Assembly: GCA_002440665.1 (NCBI GenBank)
Contig: DJUX01000036.1
Span: 14,310 to 78,309 of the forward strand
From: Dechloromonas sp. UBA6271
GTDB lineage: Bacteria; Pseudomonadota; Gammaproteobacteria; Burkholderiales; Rhodocyclaceae
Length of the DNA: 64,000 nt
Reading direction: 5' to 3'
The position numbers were made by a program, and so were the translations under genes. The notes below the pieces were generated by a model, which made no database searches, had not been told where the DNA came from, and saw nothing but the letters and a program-made list of their open reading frames with translations. Positions within the stretch are counted from its first letter, which is position 1, and each line of letters begins with the position of its first letter. This document shows, piece by piece, positions 49,184 to 57,951 of this stretch.

Positions 49184-50010
49184 AGTTCGATTTCTCCAGT
49201 GAAAACAGTGACTGCCGGGCCGCTCATCAGCACCGGCCGGCTCGGGCCGCCCCAGGCGATGTTCAGGTCGCCGCCGCGTGTCGTCACGCGCACCGGCGAA
49301 TCGAGCAGGCCGCGACGGATGCCGGTCACCACCGCCGCACAGGCGCCGGTGCCGCAGGCCAGCGTCTCGCCCGAGCCGCGCTCGAAGACGCGCAGCCTGA
49401 TGGCGTGGCGATCCACGACCTGCATGAAACCGGCGTTGACGCGCTGCGGGAAGCGTTCGTGATTTTCGATCAGCGGACCGTGTTCGCCCACCGGCGCGCT
49501 GTCGACGCTGGCGACGACCTGCACGGCGTGCGGGTTGCCCATCGAGACGACACTGATCTCCAGCGTTTCGTCGGCCACGTCGAGGTTGTAGATGACGACA
49601 TCGTCGTCGTGCAGGAACGGGATTTCGTTCGGCAAAAAGCGGGGAATTCCCATGTCGACCGTGACATTGCCGTTACCTTCGAGACGCGGGGCGATGATGC
49701 CCGTCTGCGTCTCGACGCGAATCTCGCGCTTGTCGGTCAGTCCGGCTTCATGGACGAAGCGCACGAAGCAGCGCGCGCCGTTGCCGCACTGTTCGACCTC
49801 GCTGCCGTCGGCATTGAAGATGCGGTAGCGGAAGTCGACGCCCGGCTGGCTGGGCGCCTCGACCAGCAGGATCTGGTCGCAGCCGACGCCAAAATGACGG
49901 TCAGCCAGATAGCGCAGTTGCTCCGGGGTCAGCGAAACCTGCTGGCGGATGCCGTCGAAGACAACGAAATCGTTGCCCAGACCGTGCATTTTCGAGAATT
50001 TGAGTTTCAC
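49180..50010 (-). CDS. dapF: Diaminopimelate epimerase
   Basis: Interconverts LL- and meso-DAP for lysine and peptidoglycan. The protein is 276 residues. Catalytic cysteines in EQCGNGARC and ETLACGTGACA; start FSKMHGLGNDFVV. Shares the pathway with lysA, elsewhere in the window. Confidence 0.96.
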   Translation of the reverse strand: MKLKFSKMHGLGNDFVVFDGIRQQVSLTPEQLRYLADRHFGVGCDQILLVEAPSQPGVDFRYRIFNADGSEVEQCGNGARCFVRFVHEAGLTDKREIRVETQTGIIAPRLEGNGNVTVDMGIPRFLPNEIPFLHDDDVVIYNLDVADETLEISVVSMGNPHAVQVVASVDSAPVGEHGPLIENHERFPQRVNAGFMQVVDRHAIRLRVFERGSGETLACGTGACAAVVTGIRRGLLDSPVRVTTRGGDLNIAWGGPSRPVLMSGPAVTVFTGEIEL

Positions 50011-50029
50011 TGCCTGCTCCGCGACAAGA

Positions 50030-50063
50030 TTAAAAAAGAATAGCAGAGACAGAAAGTTGTCTC
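50030..50063 (-). terminator. Terminator after the GNAT gene
   Basis: GAGACA / TGTCTC stem, then TTCTTTTTT on the minus strand after a 5-base gap. Confidence 0.55.
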
Positions 50064-50069
50064 AAATTC

Positions 50070-50576
50070 TTAAAGCTTCTTCTCCATCACGTAGTCATCC
50101 ATGACGAAGCCGCGGCCGATGTCGTCGACAATCGCCTCGCGGACGACGAAGCCGTACTTCTTGTACGAGCCGATCGCCTTCTCGTTGCGCTTGTTGACCG
50201 CCAGGATCACGCAGGGATAGCCAAGCTTCTTCGCCCGCGCCGCAACATGGGCGATCAGCTCGCCGCCGACGCCCTTGCGCTGCACGTCGGGGTGAATGTA
50301 GAGCTTGTCCAGCTTGAATTCGCCCTTGTAGATTTCGCTGAAGGCGAAACCGACGCGGCGGCCATCCTGAAAGGCCTGATCCAGCCACTTGTCGGCATCC
50401 TCGAGGTCGTCGTACAGCCGTTCGTGGCCATAGCGCTGCTCGAGCATGAAGTCGATCTGATCCTGGGTGATGATTCCGGGATAGGTGGCCTGCCAGATTT
50501 CACGGGCCAGCAGTGAGATGGCGGGCACGTCGGGCGGGGTGACGGGGCGGATTTCGATATTCAGGCTGCAGCTCAT
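50070..50576 (-). CDS. GNAT-family N-acetyltransferase
   Basis: 168 residues. The acetyl-CoA site reads QRKGVGGELIAHV; the IRPVTPPDVPAISLLAREIW start and SYKKYGFVVRE end fit the family. Substrate unknown. The start ATG at 50576 overlaps the stop of the acyltransferase gene. An extended frame upstream is not used. Confidence 0.88.
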   Translation of the reverse strand: MSCSLNIEIRPVTPPDVPAISLLAREIWQATYPGIITQDQIDFMLEQRYGHERLYDDLEDADKWLDQAFQDGRRVGFAFSEIYKGEFKLDKLYIHPDVQRKGVGGELIAHVAARAKKLGYPCVILAVNKRNEKAIGSYKKYGFVVREAIVDDIGRGFVMDDYVMEKKL

Positions 50577-51448
50577 TTGTAAAACCTCTGTTCTCCGGGT
50601 GGCCGGGTCTTGAAGCGTTTGTGCAACCAGAAGTACTGCTCCGGCATACGCAGCACCTGGCTTTCGATAAAGCGGTTCATGAAGGCGGTGTCCTCCTCGA
50701 CACTCGCCCCGGGAAAGTTTTCCCATGGTGGCATGACTTCGACTTCGTAGCCATCCTGCACCTGGCGGACGATGATCGCCACGACGCACGCCCCGGTCAG
50801 GCGCACCAGGCGGGACAAGGCGGGGATGGTAGCGGCTTGTACGCCGAAGAAGGGAACAAATATCGATTCCTTGGGCCCGAAATCCTGATCCGGCAAATAA
50901 TAGAACGGAAGGCCGTCCTTGATTGCCTTGACGATCTTGCGCATTCCATCCTGGCGCGACAGCAGGACTGTAGGGCTGAAACGGGTACGCCCGCGAAACA
51001 GCAGGCGGTCGATGACGGCATTTTTTTGGGCCGAATAAACACTGCAGGCCAGAACATCCATCGAGAGTCGCGTCGCCGCCGCATCGAGTCCGACAAAATG
51101 CGGGCACAGCATGATCACCGGGCGCCCGGCGGAATCCTTCAGATGCTCGATCCCGGTGACGCGGCAAAGCCGCCGCAGACGGGCCTCCGACGACCACCAG
51201 GCAAACGTGCGGTCGAGCGCGGCGCGGCTGAACGCAATGACGTGCGCCCGCGCCAGATGGTCGATCTCGGCCTCGGACTTGTCCGGGAAACACAACCGCA
51301 GATTGATCTTGGCAACATTGCGGCGCTCACGACCGAGCGCGTAGAGCACCCGACCCAGCAAGCCGCCGATGGCGCGCGTCACCGGCAGGGGGAGCCAATG
51401 CAGCAGCCAGAGCAAACCGACTGCAAGATAAATGAGCGCCGTGTTCAC
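50573..51448 (-). CDS. Lipid A biosynthesis acyltransferase (LpxL/LpxM type), second copy
   Basis: 291 residues, membrane-anchored by an N-terminal helix (IYLAVGLLWLLHWLPL). Catalytic HX4D-type motif CPHFVGLDAA, plus YLPDQDFGPKES and the C-terminal QYFWLHKRFKTRP. Adds a secondary acyl chain to Kdo-lipid A. Overlaps both neighbours by four bases. Which acyl chain each copy adds cannot be read from sequence. Confidence 0.9.
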   Translation of the reverse strand: MNTALIYLAVGLLWLLHWLPLPVTRAIGGLLGRVLYALGRERRNVAKINLRLCFPDKSEAEIDHLARAHVIAFSRAALDRTFAWWSSEARLRRLCRVTGIEHLKDSAGRPVIMLCPHFVGLDAAATRLSMDVLACSVYSAQKNAVIDRLLFRGRTRFSPTVLLSRQDGMRKIVKAIKDGLPFYYLPDQDFGPKESIFVPFFGVQAATIPALSRLVRLTGACVVAIIVRQVQDGYEVEVMPPWENFPGASVEEDTAFMNRFIESQVLRMPEQYFWLHKRFKTRPPGEQRFYK

Positions 51449-52293
51449 GACCTCTCCTCCGGCGGCGGCTCGGCCCCGGCCGGCCTTTTATAGCGGTTGT
51501 AGCCCCACAGATACTGCGCTGGGCATTCGCGCACCAAAGCCTCGATCTCGACATTGATCTGGCGCGCCCGGTTGATCGTATCGCCTTCCAGTGGGGTCAC
51601 TGCCCGGCGCAGATGCAGGTGATAACCGCGTCCGCTGGGCAGGCGCTCGGCCCAGGCAAAAATCGTCGTCGCCCCGGTTTCCGTCAAGCGCGCGGCCAGC
51701 GTCATCGTATAGGCCGGCTTGCCGAAGAAATCGAGCCAGACCCCCTCACCCACCTTGGGCGCCTGATCGGGCAGCAAGCCGACGGCCTGGCCCCGCTTCA
51801 AGGCCTTGACCAGCGAACGCACCCCGGACACATCGGCCGGTGCCAGATGAAGGTTTTCGCGCTGCCGCCCCGTTTCGATGAGCTTTTGCAGGAACGCCCG
51901 CTTCGGCGGCCGGTAGAGGACGGTAATCGGCGCATGAGCGGCATAGTACTGCGCGGTAATCTCGAAGCAGCCGAGATGCGGCGTCAGGAAGACGATGCCC
52001 TTGCCCAGTTGCCGCGCCGCTTCGACGATTTCCCAGCCGCTGACCGCGACCACGCGCGGCGTCACTTCTGCGAGCGGCTTCAGCCAGATCGGCGCCAGTT
52101 CCAGCGCCTGCCGGCCGGCGGCGGCAACGGCCTGGCCGCGCAATGCGAGGTCGATGCCGGCCTGCGCCATGTTTTCCTGCAAATGTCGACGATAGGTTGG
52201 CGACAGCAGGTAAACCAGCCTGCCAAGCCAGCCACCGAGCGCATGTAAAAGCCATAACGGCAGCCAGCTCAGAAATCGGATGAGAAAAACCAT
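51445..52293 (-). CDS. Lipid A biosynthesis acyltransferase (LpxL type), first copy
   Basis: 282 residues. N-terminal membrane helix, TPHLGCFEI in place of the usual HX4D/E catalytic pair (His and Glu kept), LLPDQAPKVGEGVWLDFFG and AQYLWGYNRYK. ATG at 52293 with CCGGAG upstream; the much longer open frame runs antisense through metK and is false. Tandem with the other copy. Confidence 0.9.
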   Translation of the reverse strand: MVFLIRFLSWLPLWLLHALGGWLGRLVYLLSPTYRRHLQENMAQAGIDLALRGQAVAAAGRQALELAPIWLKPLAEVTPRVVAVSGWEIVEAARQLGKGIVFLTPHLGCFEITAQYYAAHAPITVLYRPPKRAFLQKLIETGRQRENLHLAPADVSGVRSLVKALKRGQAVGLLPDQAPKVGEGVWLDFFGKPAYTMTLAARLTETGATTIFAWAERLPSGRGYHLHLRRAVTPLEGDTINRARQINVEIEALVRECPAQYLWGYNRYKRPAGAEPPPEERS

Positions 52294-52452
52294 GCTGCTC
52301 CGGGGGTTGAAACCCGCCGTGAAAGGACTATTATTATCGCTTCGCCGAGTTAAACAGACAACTTGCAGGGCGAATTGAATAAATACTGCTAAAGCGTCAC
52401 CGCTCGTGGTCCGAAGCAGGTACGCCGGATCAAAGGACCACTGGAGCAATTC
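52294..52452 (+). promoter_or_regulatory. metK promoter and structured leader
   Basis: TTGAAA (52307-52312), 16-base spacer, TATTAT (52329-52334) gives a transcript with a leader of about 112 bases. Near its end GTGGTCC (52406-52412) can pair perfectly with GGACCAC (52435-52441), and the stem ends two bases before the GGAG ribosome site. A leader this long with a stem next to the ribosome site is unusual and may be regulatory. It does not match the SAH riboswitch. Confidence 0.5.
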
Positions 52453-53616
52453 ATGAGCGATTATCTCTTCACCTCGGAATCGGTCGGCGAAGGCCATCCG
52501 GACAAGGTTTCCGACCAGATTTCCGACGCCATCCTCGACGCCATCCTGTCCCAGGACAAGCATTCTCGCGTCGCCGCCGAAACCCTCTGCAACACCGGCC
52601 TCGTGGTTTTGGCAGGTGAAATCACCACCAATGCCAACGTCGATTACATTCAGGTCGCCCGCGACACAATCAAGCGCATCGGCTACGACAATACCGACTA
52701 CGGCATCGACTACAAGGGTTGCGCCGTGCTCGTCGCCTACGACAAGCAGAGTCCGGACATCGCCCAGGGCGTCAATGCCGCCTACGACGACAACCTCGGC
52801 CAGGGCGCAGGCGATCAGGGCCTGATGTTCGGCTACGCCTGTGACGAAACCCCGTCTCTGATGCCGCTGCCGATTTATCTTTCTCATCGGCTGGTCGAGC
52901 GCCAGGCCATGCTGCGCAAGGATGGTCGCCTGCCCTGGGCGCGCCCCGATGCCAAGTCGCAGGTCACCATCCGCTACGTCGATGGCAAGCCGCATTCGAT
53001 CGACACCGTCGTGCTGTCCACCCAGCATTCGCCGGACATCTCGCTGGAAGACCTGCGCGAAGCCACCATCGAGCAGATCATCAAGCCGGTGCTGCCGAAA
53101 GAACTCATCAAGGGCGACATCAAGTACCTGGTCAACCCGACCGGCCGCTTCGTCGTCGGCGGCCCGCAGGGCGACTGCGGCCTGACCGGGCGCAAGATCA
53201 TCGTCGACACCTACGGCGGTGCTGCGCCGCATGGCGGTGGCGCTTTCTCTGGCAAGGATCCATCCAAGGTCGACCGTTCCGCCGCCTACGCCGGCCGCTA
53301 CGTGGCCAAGAACATTGTCGCCGCCGGCCTCGCCTCGAAGTGCCTGGTGCAGATCTCCTACGCCATCGGCGTCGCCGAACCGACCTCGGTGATGGTCGAG
53401 ACCTTCGGTACCGGCAAGATCAGCAACGAGACGCTGACCACGCTGATCCGCAAGCATTTTGACCTGCGCCCGAAGGGCATCGTCAACATGCTCGACCTGC
53501 TCCGCCCGATCTACCAAAAAACCGCCGCCTACGGCCATTTCGGCCGCGACGAGCCGGAATTCACCTGGGAAAACACCGATCGCGCCGCCCTGCTCAAGGG
53601 CGACGCCGGCTTGTAA
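52453..53616 (+). CDS. metK: S-adenosylmethionine synthetase
   Basis: Makes SAM from methionine and ATP. The protein is 387 residues. SESVGEGHPDKVSDQISDAI (ATP site), GAGDQGLMFGYACDET, the phosphate loop GGGAFSGKDPSKVDRS and the C-terminal domain are all present. GGAG seven bases upstream. It opens the methyl-cycle block with ahcY and metF. Confidence 0.97.
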   Translation: MSDYLFTSESVGEGHPDKVSDQISDAILDAILSQDKHSRVAAETLCNTGLVVLAGEITTNANVDYIQVARDTIKRIGYDNTDYGIDYKGCAVLVAYDKQSPDIAQGVNAAYDDNLGQGAGDQGLMFGYACDETPSLMPLPIYLSHRLVERQAMLRKDGRLPWARPDAKSQVTIRYVDGKPHSIDTVVLSTQHSPDISLEDLREATIEQIIKPVLPKELIKGDIKYLVNPTGRFVVGGPQGDCGLTGRKIIVDTYGGAAPHGGGAFSGKDPSKVDRSAAYAGRYVAKNIVAAGLASKCLVQISYAIGVAEPTSVMVETFGTGKISNETLTTLIRKHFDLRPKGIVNMLDLLRPIYQKTAAYGHFGRDEPEFTWENTDRAALLKGDAGL

Positions 53617-53619
53617 GAC

Positions 53620-53672
53620 CTGCTGCGGTCAACCATCGAAATTCGGCATTTTTCGCCGGTCGACCGCAACAG
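53620..53672. repeat. Inverted pair of uptake-sequence-like repeats (copy 10), likely metK terminator
   Basis: CTGCGGTCAAC at 53623-53633 faces TTGCGGTCGAC (minus strand) at 53669-53659. The 15-base arms 53620-53634 and 53658-53672 pair at 13 positions. The two A/T runs between them (53639-53643 and 53648-53653) are shared by both copies, at proper distance from each core. It lies four bases after the metK stop. Confidence 0.75.
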
Positions 53673-53699
53673 CCTCCGTCAGGGACGAAAAAACCGGTT

Positions 53700-53705
53700 T
53701 ATAAT
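53700..53705 (+). promoter_or_regulatory. Probable ahcY -10 element
   Basis: TATAAT placed so that transcription would start at about 53711, right where the riboswitch begins. The -35 is weak. Confidence 0.5.
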
Positions 53706-53713
53706 CCGCAACC

Positions 53714-53812
53714 TACCGAGGAGCGCTGCAGGGGAAGTTTCCCTCAGGCTCGGTTTCAAACCGCGCTCACCCAATCAACCCCGTGCCGGGCACGGGATGC
53801 CGGGTGAGCATC
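53714..53812 (+). ncRNA. S-adenosylhomocysteine riboswitch
   Basis: The leader of ahcY holds CCGAGGAGCGCTGC followed by a hairpin (GGGGAAGTTTCCC), AGGCTCGG and GCGCTCACC, the hallmark sequence and order of the SAH riboswitch. The CCGAG and CTCGG arms close the first stem, AGCGC pairs with GCGCT. A following stem (GCTCACCC / GGGTGAGC around a CCCGTGCC hairpin) is the likely expression platform. Known examples turn on ahcY when SAH builds up. Confidence 0.88.
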
Positions 53813-53843
53813 CCTCCCGGCCACAGTTCATCAGGAGCTTACT

Positions 53844-55256
53844 GTGGCTGAATTCAAAGACTGCGTTATCGCTGATATCAACCTTGCCGACTGGGGTCGC
53901 AAGGAAATCCTCATTGCCGAAACCGAAATGCCGGGCCTGATGGCCATTCGCGAAGAATTCGCGAAGACCCAGCCGCTCAAGGGCGCGCGCATCACCGGTT
54001 CGCTGCACATGACCATCCAGACCGCCGTGCTGATCGAGACGCTGACCGCGCTCGGCGCCGAAGTCCGCTGGGCCTCGTGCAACATTTTCTCGACCCAGGA
54101 TCACGCTGCCGCCGCGATCGCTGCGCAGAACATCCCGGTTTTCGCCGTCAAGGGCGAAACCCTGGTCGACTACTGGGATTACACCCACCGCATCTTCGAA
54201 TGGGCCGACGGCGGTTACTCGAACATGATCCTCGACGACGGCGGCGACGCGACGCTGCTGCTGCATCTCGGCGCCCGTGCCGAGAAGGACATCTCGATTC
54301 TGGCCAAGCCGGGTTCGGAAGAAGAAACCATCCTGTTCGCCGCCATCAAGGCCAAGCTGGCCGTCGATCCGACCTGGTATTCCGTGCGTCTGGCCGCCAT
54401 CAAGGGCGTTACCGAAGAAACCACCACCGGCGTCCATCGCCTGTACCAGATGCACCAGCGCGGCGAACTGAAGTTCCCGGGCATCAATGTCAATGACTCG
54501 GTGACCAAGTCCAAGTTCGACAATCTCTACGGCTGCCGCGAATCGCTGGTGGACGGCATCAAGCGCGCCACCGACGTGATGATCGCCGGCAAGATCGCCG
54601 TCATCGCTGGCTACGGTGACGTGGGCAAGGGTTCCGCCCAGGCCATGCGCGCCCTGTCGGCACAAGTCTGGGTCACCGAAATCGATCCGATCTGCGCCCT
54701 GCAAGCCGCCATGGAAGGCTATCGCGTCGTCACCATGGAATACGCCGCCGACAAGGCCGACATTTTCGTCACGACGACCGGCAATTTCCACGTCATCACC
54801 CATGACCACATGGCGGCGATGAAGAACAACGCCATCGTCTGCAACATCGGTCACTTCGACAACGAAATCGACGTCGCCTCGATCGAGAAGTACCAGTGGG
54901 AAGAGATCAAGCCGCAAGTCGATCACGTCATTTTCCCGGACGGCAAGCGCATAATCCTGTTGGCCAAGGGCCGCTTGGTGAACCTCGGCTGCGGAACCGG
55001 CCATCCGTCCTACGTGATGTCCTCCTCCTTCGCCAACCAGACCATCGCCCAGATCGAGCTGTGGAGCGAAGCGGTCAAGGGGTCCAACAAGTACCCGGTC
55101 GGCGTCTACACCCTGCCCAAGCACCTCGATGAAAAGGTCGCCCGCCTGCAGCTGAAGACGCTCAACGCGCAGCTGTCCGAACTGACCGACGAGCAGGCCG
55201 CCTACATCAGCGTGCCGAAGGAAGGCCCGTACAAGGCCGAGCACTACCGCTACTAA
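53844..55256 (+). CDS. ahcY: Adenosylhomocysteinase
   Basis: Splits S-adenosylhomocysteine into homocysteine and adenosine, NAD-dependent. The protein is 470 residues. SLHMTIQTAVLIETL, NDSVTKSKFDN, NAD-binding AGYGDVGKGSAQA, and the C-terminal KAEHYRY. The start is a GTG at 53844 with CAGGAG seven bases upstream. Under riboswitch control; tlyA and metF follow in the same direction. Confidence 0.97.
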   Translation: MAEFKDCVIADINLADWGRKEILIAETEMPGLMAIREEFAKTQPLKGARITGSLHMTIQTAVLIETLTALGAEVRWASCNIFSTQDHAAAAIAAQNIPVFAVKGETLVDYWDYTHRIFEWADGGYSNMILDDGGDATLLLHLGARAEKDISILAKPGSEEETILFAAIKAKLAVDPTWYSVRLAAIKGVTEETTTGVHRLYQMHQRGELKFPGINVNDSVTKSKFDNLYGCRESLVDGIKRATDVMIAGKIAVIAGYGDVGKGSAQAMRALSAQVWVTEIDPICALQAAMEGYRVVTMEYAADKADIFVTTTGNFHVITHDHMAAMKNNAIVCNIGHFDNEIDVASIEKYQWEEIKPQVDHVIFPDGKRIILLAKGRLVNLGCGTGHPSYVMSSSFANQTIAQIELWSEAVKGSNKYPVGVYTLPKHLDEKVARLQLKTLNAQLSELTDEQAAYISVPKEGPYKAEHYRY

Positions 55257-55270
55257 GCAACACCCTGGCG

Positions 55271-56092
55271 ATGAGCATGAATTCCTTCCACGCGCGGCAG
55301 AAAAAGCCGCGCCCGGCGCCCCAGCCTGCCCATGAACGGCCGGCCGGGATGCTGCGGGCGGATGCCCTGCTCGTCGCCCAGAAACTTGCCCCCTCGCGCA
55401 CCGCGGCGCAATGGCTGATCAAGGAAGGCCGGGTCAGTTGGGCCGGCGGTCCAATTGCCAAGCCGGCGCTGGAATTGCCCGAAGAAACGCCGTTAACCGT
55501 AGCAGCCGACCCCGACGCGCATTTCGTTTCGCGTGGTGGTCAAAAACTGGCCGGCGCACTGGCGCAAACGGGCCTGTCGGTCGGCGGCAAACTATGCCTC
55601 GATGTCGGCCAATCGACTGGCGGCTTCACCGACTGCCTGCTCCAGGCCGGGGCCAAACACGTGGTTGGCGTCGATGTCGGCCATGACCAGTTGCACGCGC
55701 AACTGCGCTGCGACCCGGCGGTAACTGCCATCGAAGGCATCAACTGCCGCGCCCTGACCAGCGCCGACCTCGGCAAGGCATTTCCGTCCGGCGGCTTCGA
55801 CCTGATCGTCGGTGACGTCTCCTTCATTTCGCTGACGCTCGTCCTGCCGCAACTGCCGCCGCTGCTGGCTGAAGGCGGCGATCTGTTGCTGCTCGTCAAA
55901 CCGCAGTTCGAAGTCGGCCCCGGCAACATCGGCAAGGGCGGCATCGTACGCGATCGGTCGCTCTATCAGGAAGTCGAGGCCAGGCTGCGCCAATGTGCCG
56001 CAACCCTCGGCCTGAGCGTGCGAGACTGGCTGGAAAGCCCGATCACCGGCGGCGATGGCAATCGCGAATTCTTCATCTGGTTGAAAAAATGA
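55271..56092 (+). CDS. tlyA: TlyA-family RNA methyltransferase
   Basis: 273 residues. Residues about 27-90 form an S4 RNA-binding domain (LRADALLVAQKLAPSR), then a SAM-binding FtsJ-like domain with CLDVGQSTGGFTDCLL, and the catalytic-site KPQFE. Relatives methylate ribosomal RNA 2'-OH and were named as haemolysins. A SAM user within the SAM/SAH gene block. An ATG two codons later or at residue 27 could be used instead. Overlaps metF. Confidence 0.87.
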   Translation: MSMNSFHARQKKPRPAPQPAHERPAGMLRADALLVAQKLAPSRTAAQWLIKEGRVSWAGGPIAKPALELPEETPLTVAADPDAHFVSRGGQKLAGALAQTGLSVGGKLCLDVGQSTGGFTDCLLQAGAKHVVGVDVGHDQLHAQLRCDPAVTAIEGINCRALTSADLGKAFPSGGFDLIVGDVSFISLTLVLPQLPPLLAEGGDLLLLVKPQFEVGPGNIGKGGIVRDRSLYQEVEARLRQCAATLGLSVRDWLESPITGGDGNREFFIWLKK

Positions 56093-56913
56093 AACCCGAA
56101 ATCTCCATCGAATTTTTCCCGCCGCAAACGCCTGAAGGCGTCGAAAAACTGCGTGCCACCCGTGCCAAGCTGGCCGAACTGAAGCCAACCTTCTTTTCGG
56201 TCACCTTCGGCGCCGGCGGCTCGACTCGCGAGCGAACCTTCAACGTCGTCAAGGAAATTGCCGCCGAAGGCTTTGATGCCGCGCCGCACCTGTCATGCAT
56301 CGGCTCGACGCGTGACAGCATTCGCGAAATCCTCAACCAGTACAAGGCAGCCGACATCCGGCGCATCGTCGCCCTGCGCGGCGACCTGCCCTCGGGCATG
56401 GCCGAAACCGGCGAATTCCGCTACGCTAACGAGCTGGTCGAATTCATCCGTGGCGAAAGCGGCGACTGGTTCAGCGTCGAAGTTGCCGCCTACCCGGAAT
56501 GGCATCCGCAGGCACGCAGCCCGAAAGACGACCTCGACGCGTTCGCGCGCAAGGTCAAGGCCGGCGCCAATTCAGCGATCACCCAATATTTCTACAACGC
56601 TGACGCCTATTTCAGCTTTGTCGAAGAAGCCCAAGCGCTCGGCGTCGATATCCCGATCGTTCCCGGCATCATGCCGATCGTCGGCTTCACCAAGCTGGCC
56701 CGCTTCTCGGACGCCTGCGGCGCCGAAATCCCGCGCTGGATGCGCAAGAAGTTTGAGAGCTACGGCGACGATGCGGATTCGATCCGCGCCTTCGGCCTCG
56801 ATGCCGTCACCGAACTGTGCGAACGCCTGCTCAAGGGCGGCGCCCCTGGGCTGCATTTCTACAGTATGAACCAGTCGGCGCTGACCACCGAAATCTGCCG
56901 CCGCCTCGGCTGA
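56089..56913 (+). CDS. metF: 5,10-methylenetetrahydrofolate reductase
   Basis: Supplies methyl-THF for methionine synthesis. The protein is 274 residues, TIM barrel with FAD. ISIEFFPPQT (catalytic Glu), SVTFGAGGSTRERT, RGDLPSG, and GIMPI are conserved. ATG at 56089 overlaps the tlyA stop (ATGA); the frame extends upstream but only within tlyA. Confidence 0.96.
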   Translation: MKPEISIEFFPPQTPEGVEKLRATRAKLAELKPTFFSVTFGAGGSTRERTFNVVKEIAAEGFDAAPHLSCIGSTRDSIREILNQYKAADIRRIVALRGDLPSGMAETGEFRYANELVEFIRGESGDWFSVEVAAYPEWHPQARSPKDDLDAFARKVKAGANSAITQYFYNADAYFSFVEEAQALGVDIPIVPGIMPIVGFTKLARFSDACGAEIPRWMRKKFESYGDDADSIRAFGLDAVTELCERLLKGGAPGLHFYSMNQSALTTEICRRLG

Positions 56914-56923
56914 ATACCGGCTG

Positions 56924-56954
56924 CCGCGGTCGACATCAAAAAAGCCCGCATTTT
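56924..56954 (+). repeat. Uptake-sequence-like repeat, copy 11, merged with a terminator
   Basis: CCGCGGTCGAC at 56924-56934, runs at 56938-56943 and 56950-56954. Both A/T runs are also parts of the metF terminator. Confidence 0.6.
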
Positions 56955-56966
56955 GCGGGCTTTTTC
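56937..56966. terminator. Bidirectional terminator between metF and the MscS gene
   Basis: AAAAAAGCCCGCA / TGCGGGCTTTTT stem between convergent genes. Confidence 0.9.
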
Positions 56967-56983
56967 TTGAAGGACGCCAGCTC

Positions 56984-57808
56984 TCAGGCGGCTTGCGTCA
57001 CGATCACGTTCTGCGCCGGCATCGGTGCCGGGAAACCAGCCTCGGCCAGCGACTCGCGAATCACCTTGTTGGTATCGAAATACACCTGCCAGTAATTGTC
57101 GGTGTGACAGTACGGACGTACCGCCAGCACCGGCCCGACCAGCGTGAAATCGAGAATCTCGACATCCACTTTCGGCTCGGCCAGGACATTGGGAATCGCG
57201 GCGATCTTTTCGCGCAGCAAAGCCATCGCTGCCCGATGATCGGCAGCCCCGGACAACTGGCATTTCAGATCGACGCGGCGGAACGGATTGTGCGAAAAAT
57301 TCTGGATTGTTTCGCTGAAAACCTTGTTGTTGCCGATAATCGTCTGCACGTTATCCGGCGTATTGATGGTGGTTGTAAACAAACCGAGTTCGGTGATCGT
57401 CCCCGTAATACCGCCAACCGTCACGAAATCGCCAACCTTCAAAGGGCGCAACACGACAAGGAAGGCACCCGCCGCAAAGTGTGCCAGCAGGCCCGACCAG
57501 GCCAGGCCGATGGCAACGCCGGCCGCTGCAATTAACGCTGCGAAAGTCGTGGTCTGGATACCGAAGTAACCCAGGATGCCGATCACCAGCAACACATTCA
57601 AGGTCACCGTCACGATCGAGCCGACGTAGCGCAGAACGGTCGGGTCGACCTTCTGTTTTTCCAGCGAGGCACGTACCATGCCGACCGCGACACCAATCAA
57701 CCAACGACCGATCACCCAGAAGGCGACTGCAGCCAACACCTTGAGACCAAGTTCGGTGGCGGCCGTCACGATGAGATCCTGATAACGCGACAAATCTTCC
57801 TTGTTCAT
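56984..57808 (-). CDS. Small-conductance mechanosensitive channel (MscS family)
   Basis: 274 residues. Three N-terminal helices with the pore helix rich in Gly/Ala (FAALIAAAGVAIGLAWSG), then the beta domain (VGDFVTVGGITGTITELGLF, TIIGNNKV) and alpha/beta vestibule. Typical of the short MscS form that releases solutes under hypo-osmotic shock. Confidence 0.92.
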   Translation of the reverse strand: MNKEDLSRYQDLIVTAATELGLKVLAAVAFWVIGRWLIGVAVGMVRASLEKQKVDPTVLRYVGSIVTVTLNVLLVIGILGYFGIQTTTFAALIAAAGVAIGLAWSGLLAHFAAGAFLVVLRPLKVGDFVTVGGITGTITELGLFTTTINTPDNVQTIIGNNKVFSETIQNFSHNPFRRVDLKCQLSGAADHRAAMALLREKIAAIPNVLAEPKVDVEILDFTLVGPVLAVRPYCHTDNYWQVYFDTNKVIRESLAEAGFPAPMPAQNVIVTQAA

Positions 57809-57951
57809 TTCTTTTCTCCGTCAGAGTGGGGAACGCGCCGAAGCCTGACCAGAAACCATCGGGCGTCACCCATTCTAGAATGACAATAGTGAATAGGACA
57901 AATAACAGGGATTTATTGCAGCAATACAGTTACATCCCACGCCCCTGCGCG

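Noticed and set aside
52406..52441. A second SAH riboswitch before metK
   Set aside because: The GAGGAGCGCTGC signature is absent.
52294..53538. N-terminal extension of the first lpxL frame through metK
   Set aside because: It is the antisense of metK; the real start at 52293 has a ribosome site and the family N-terminus.
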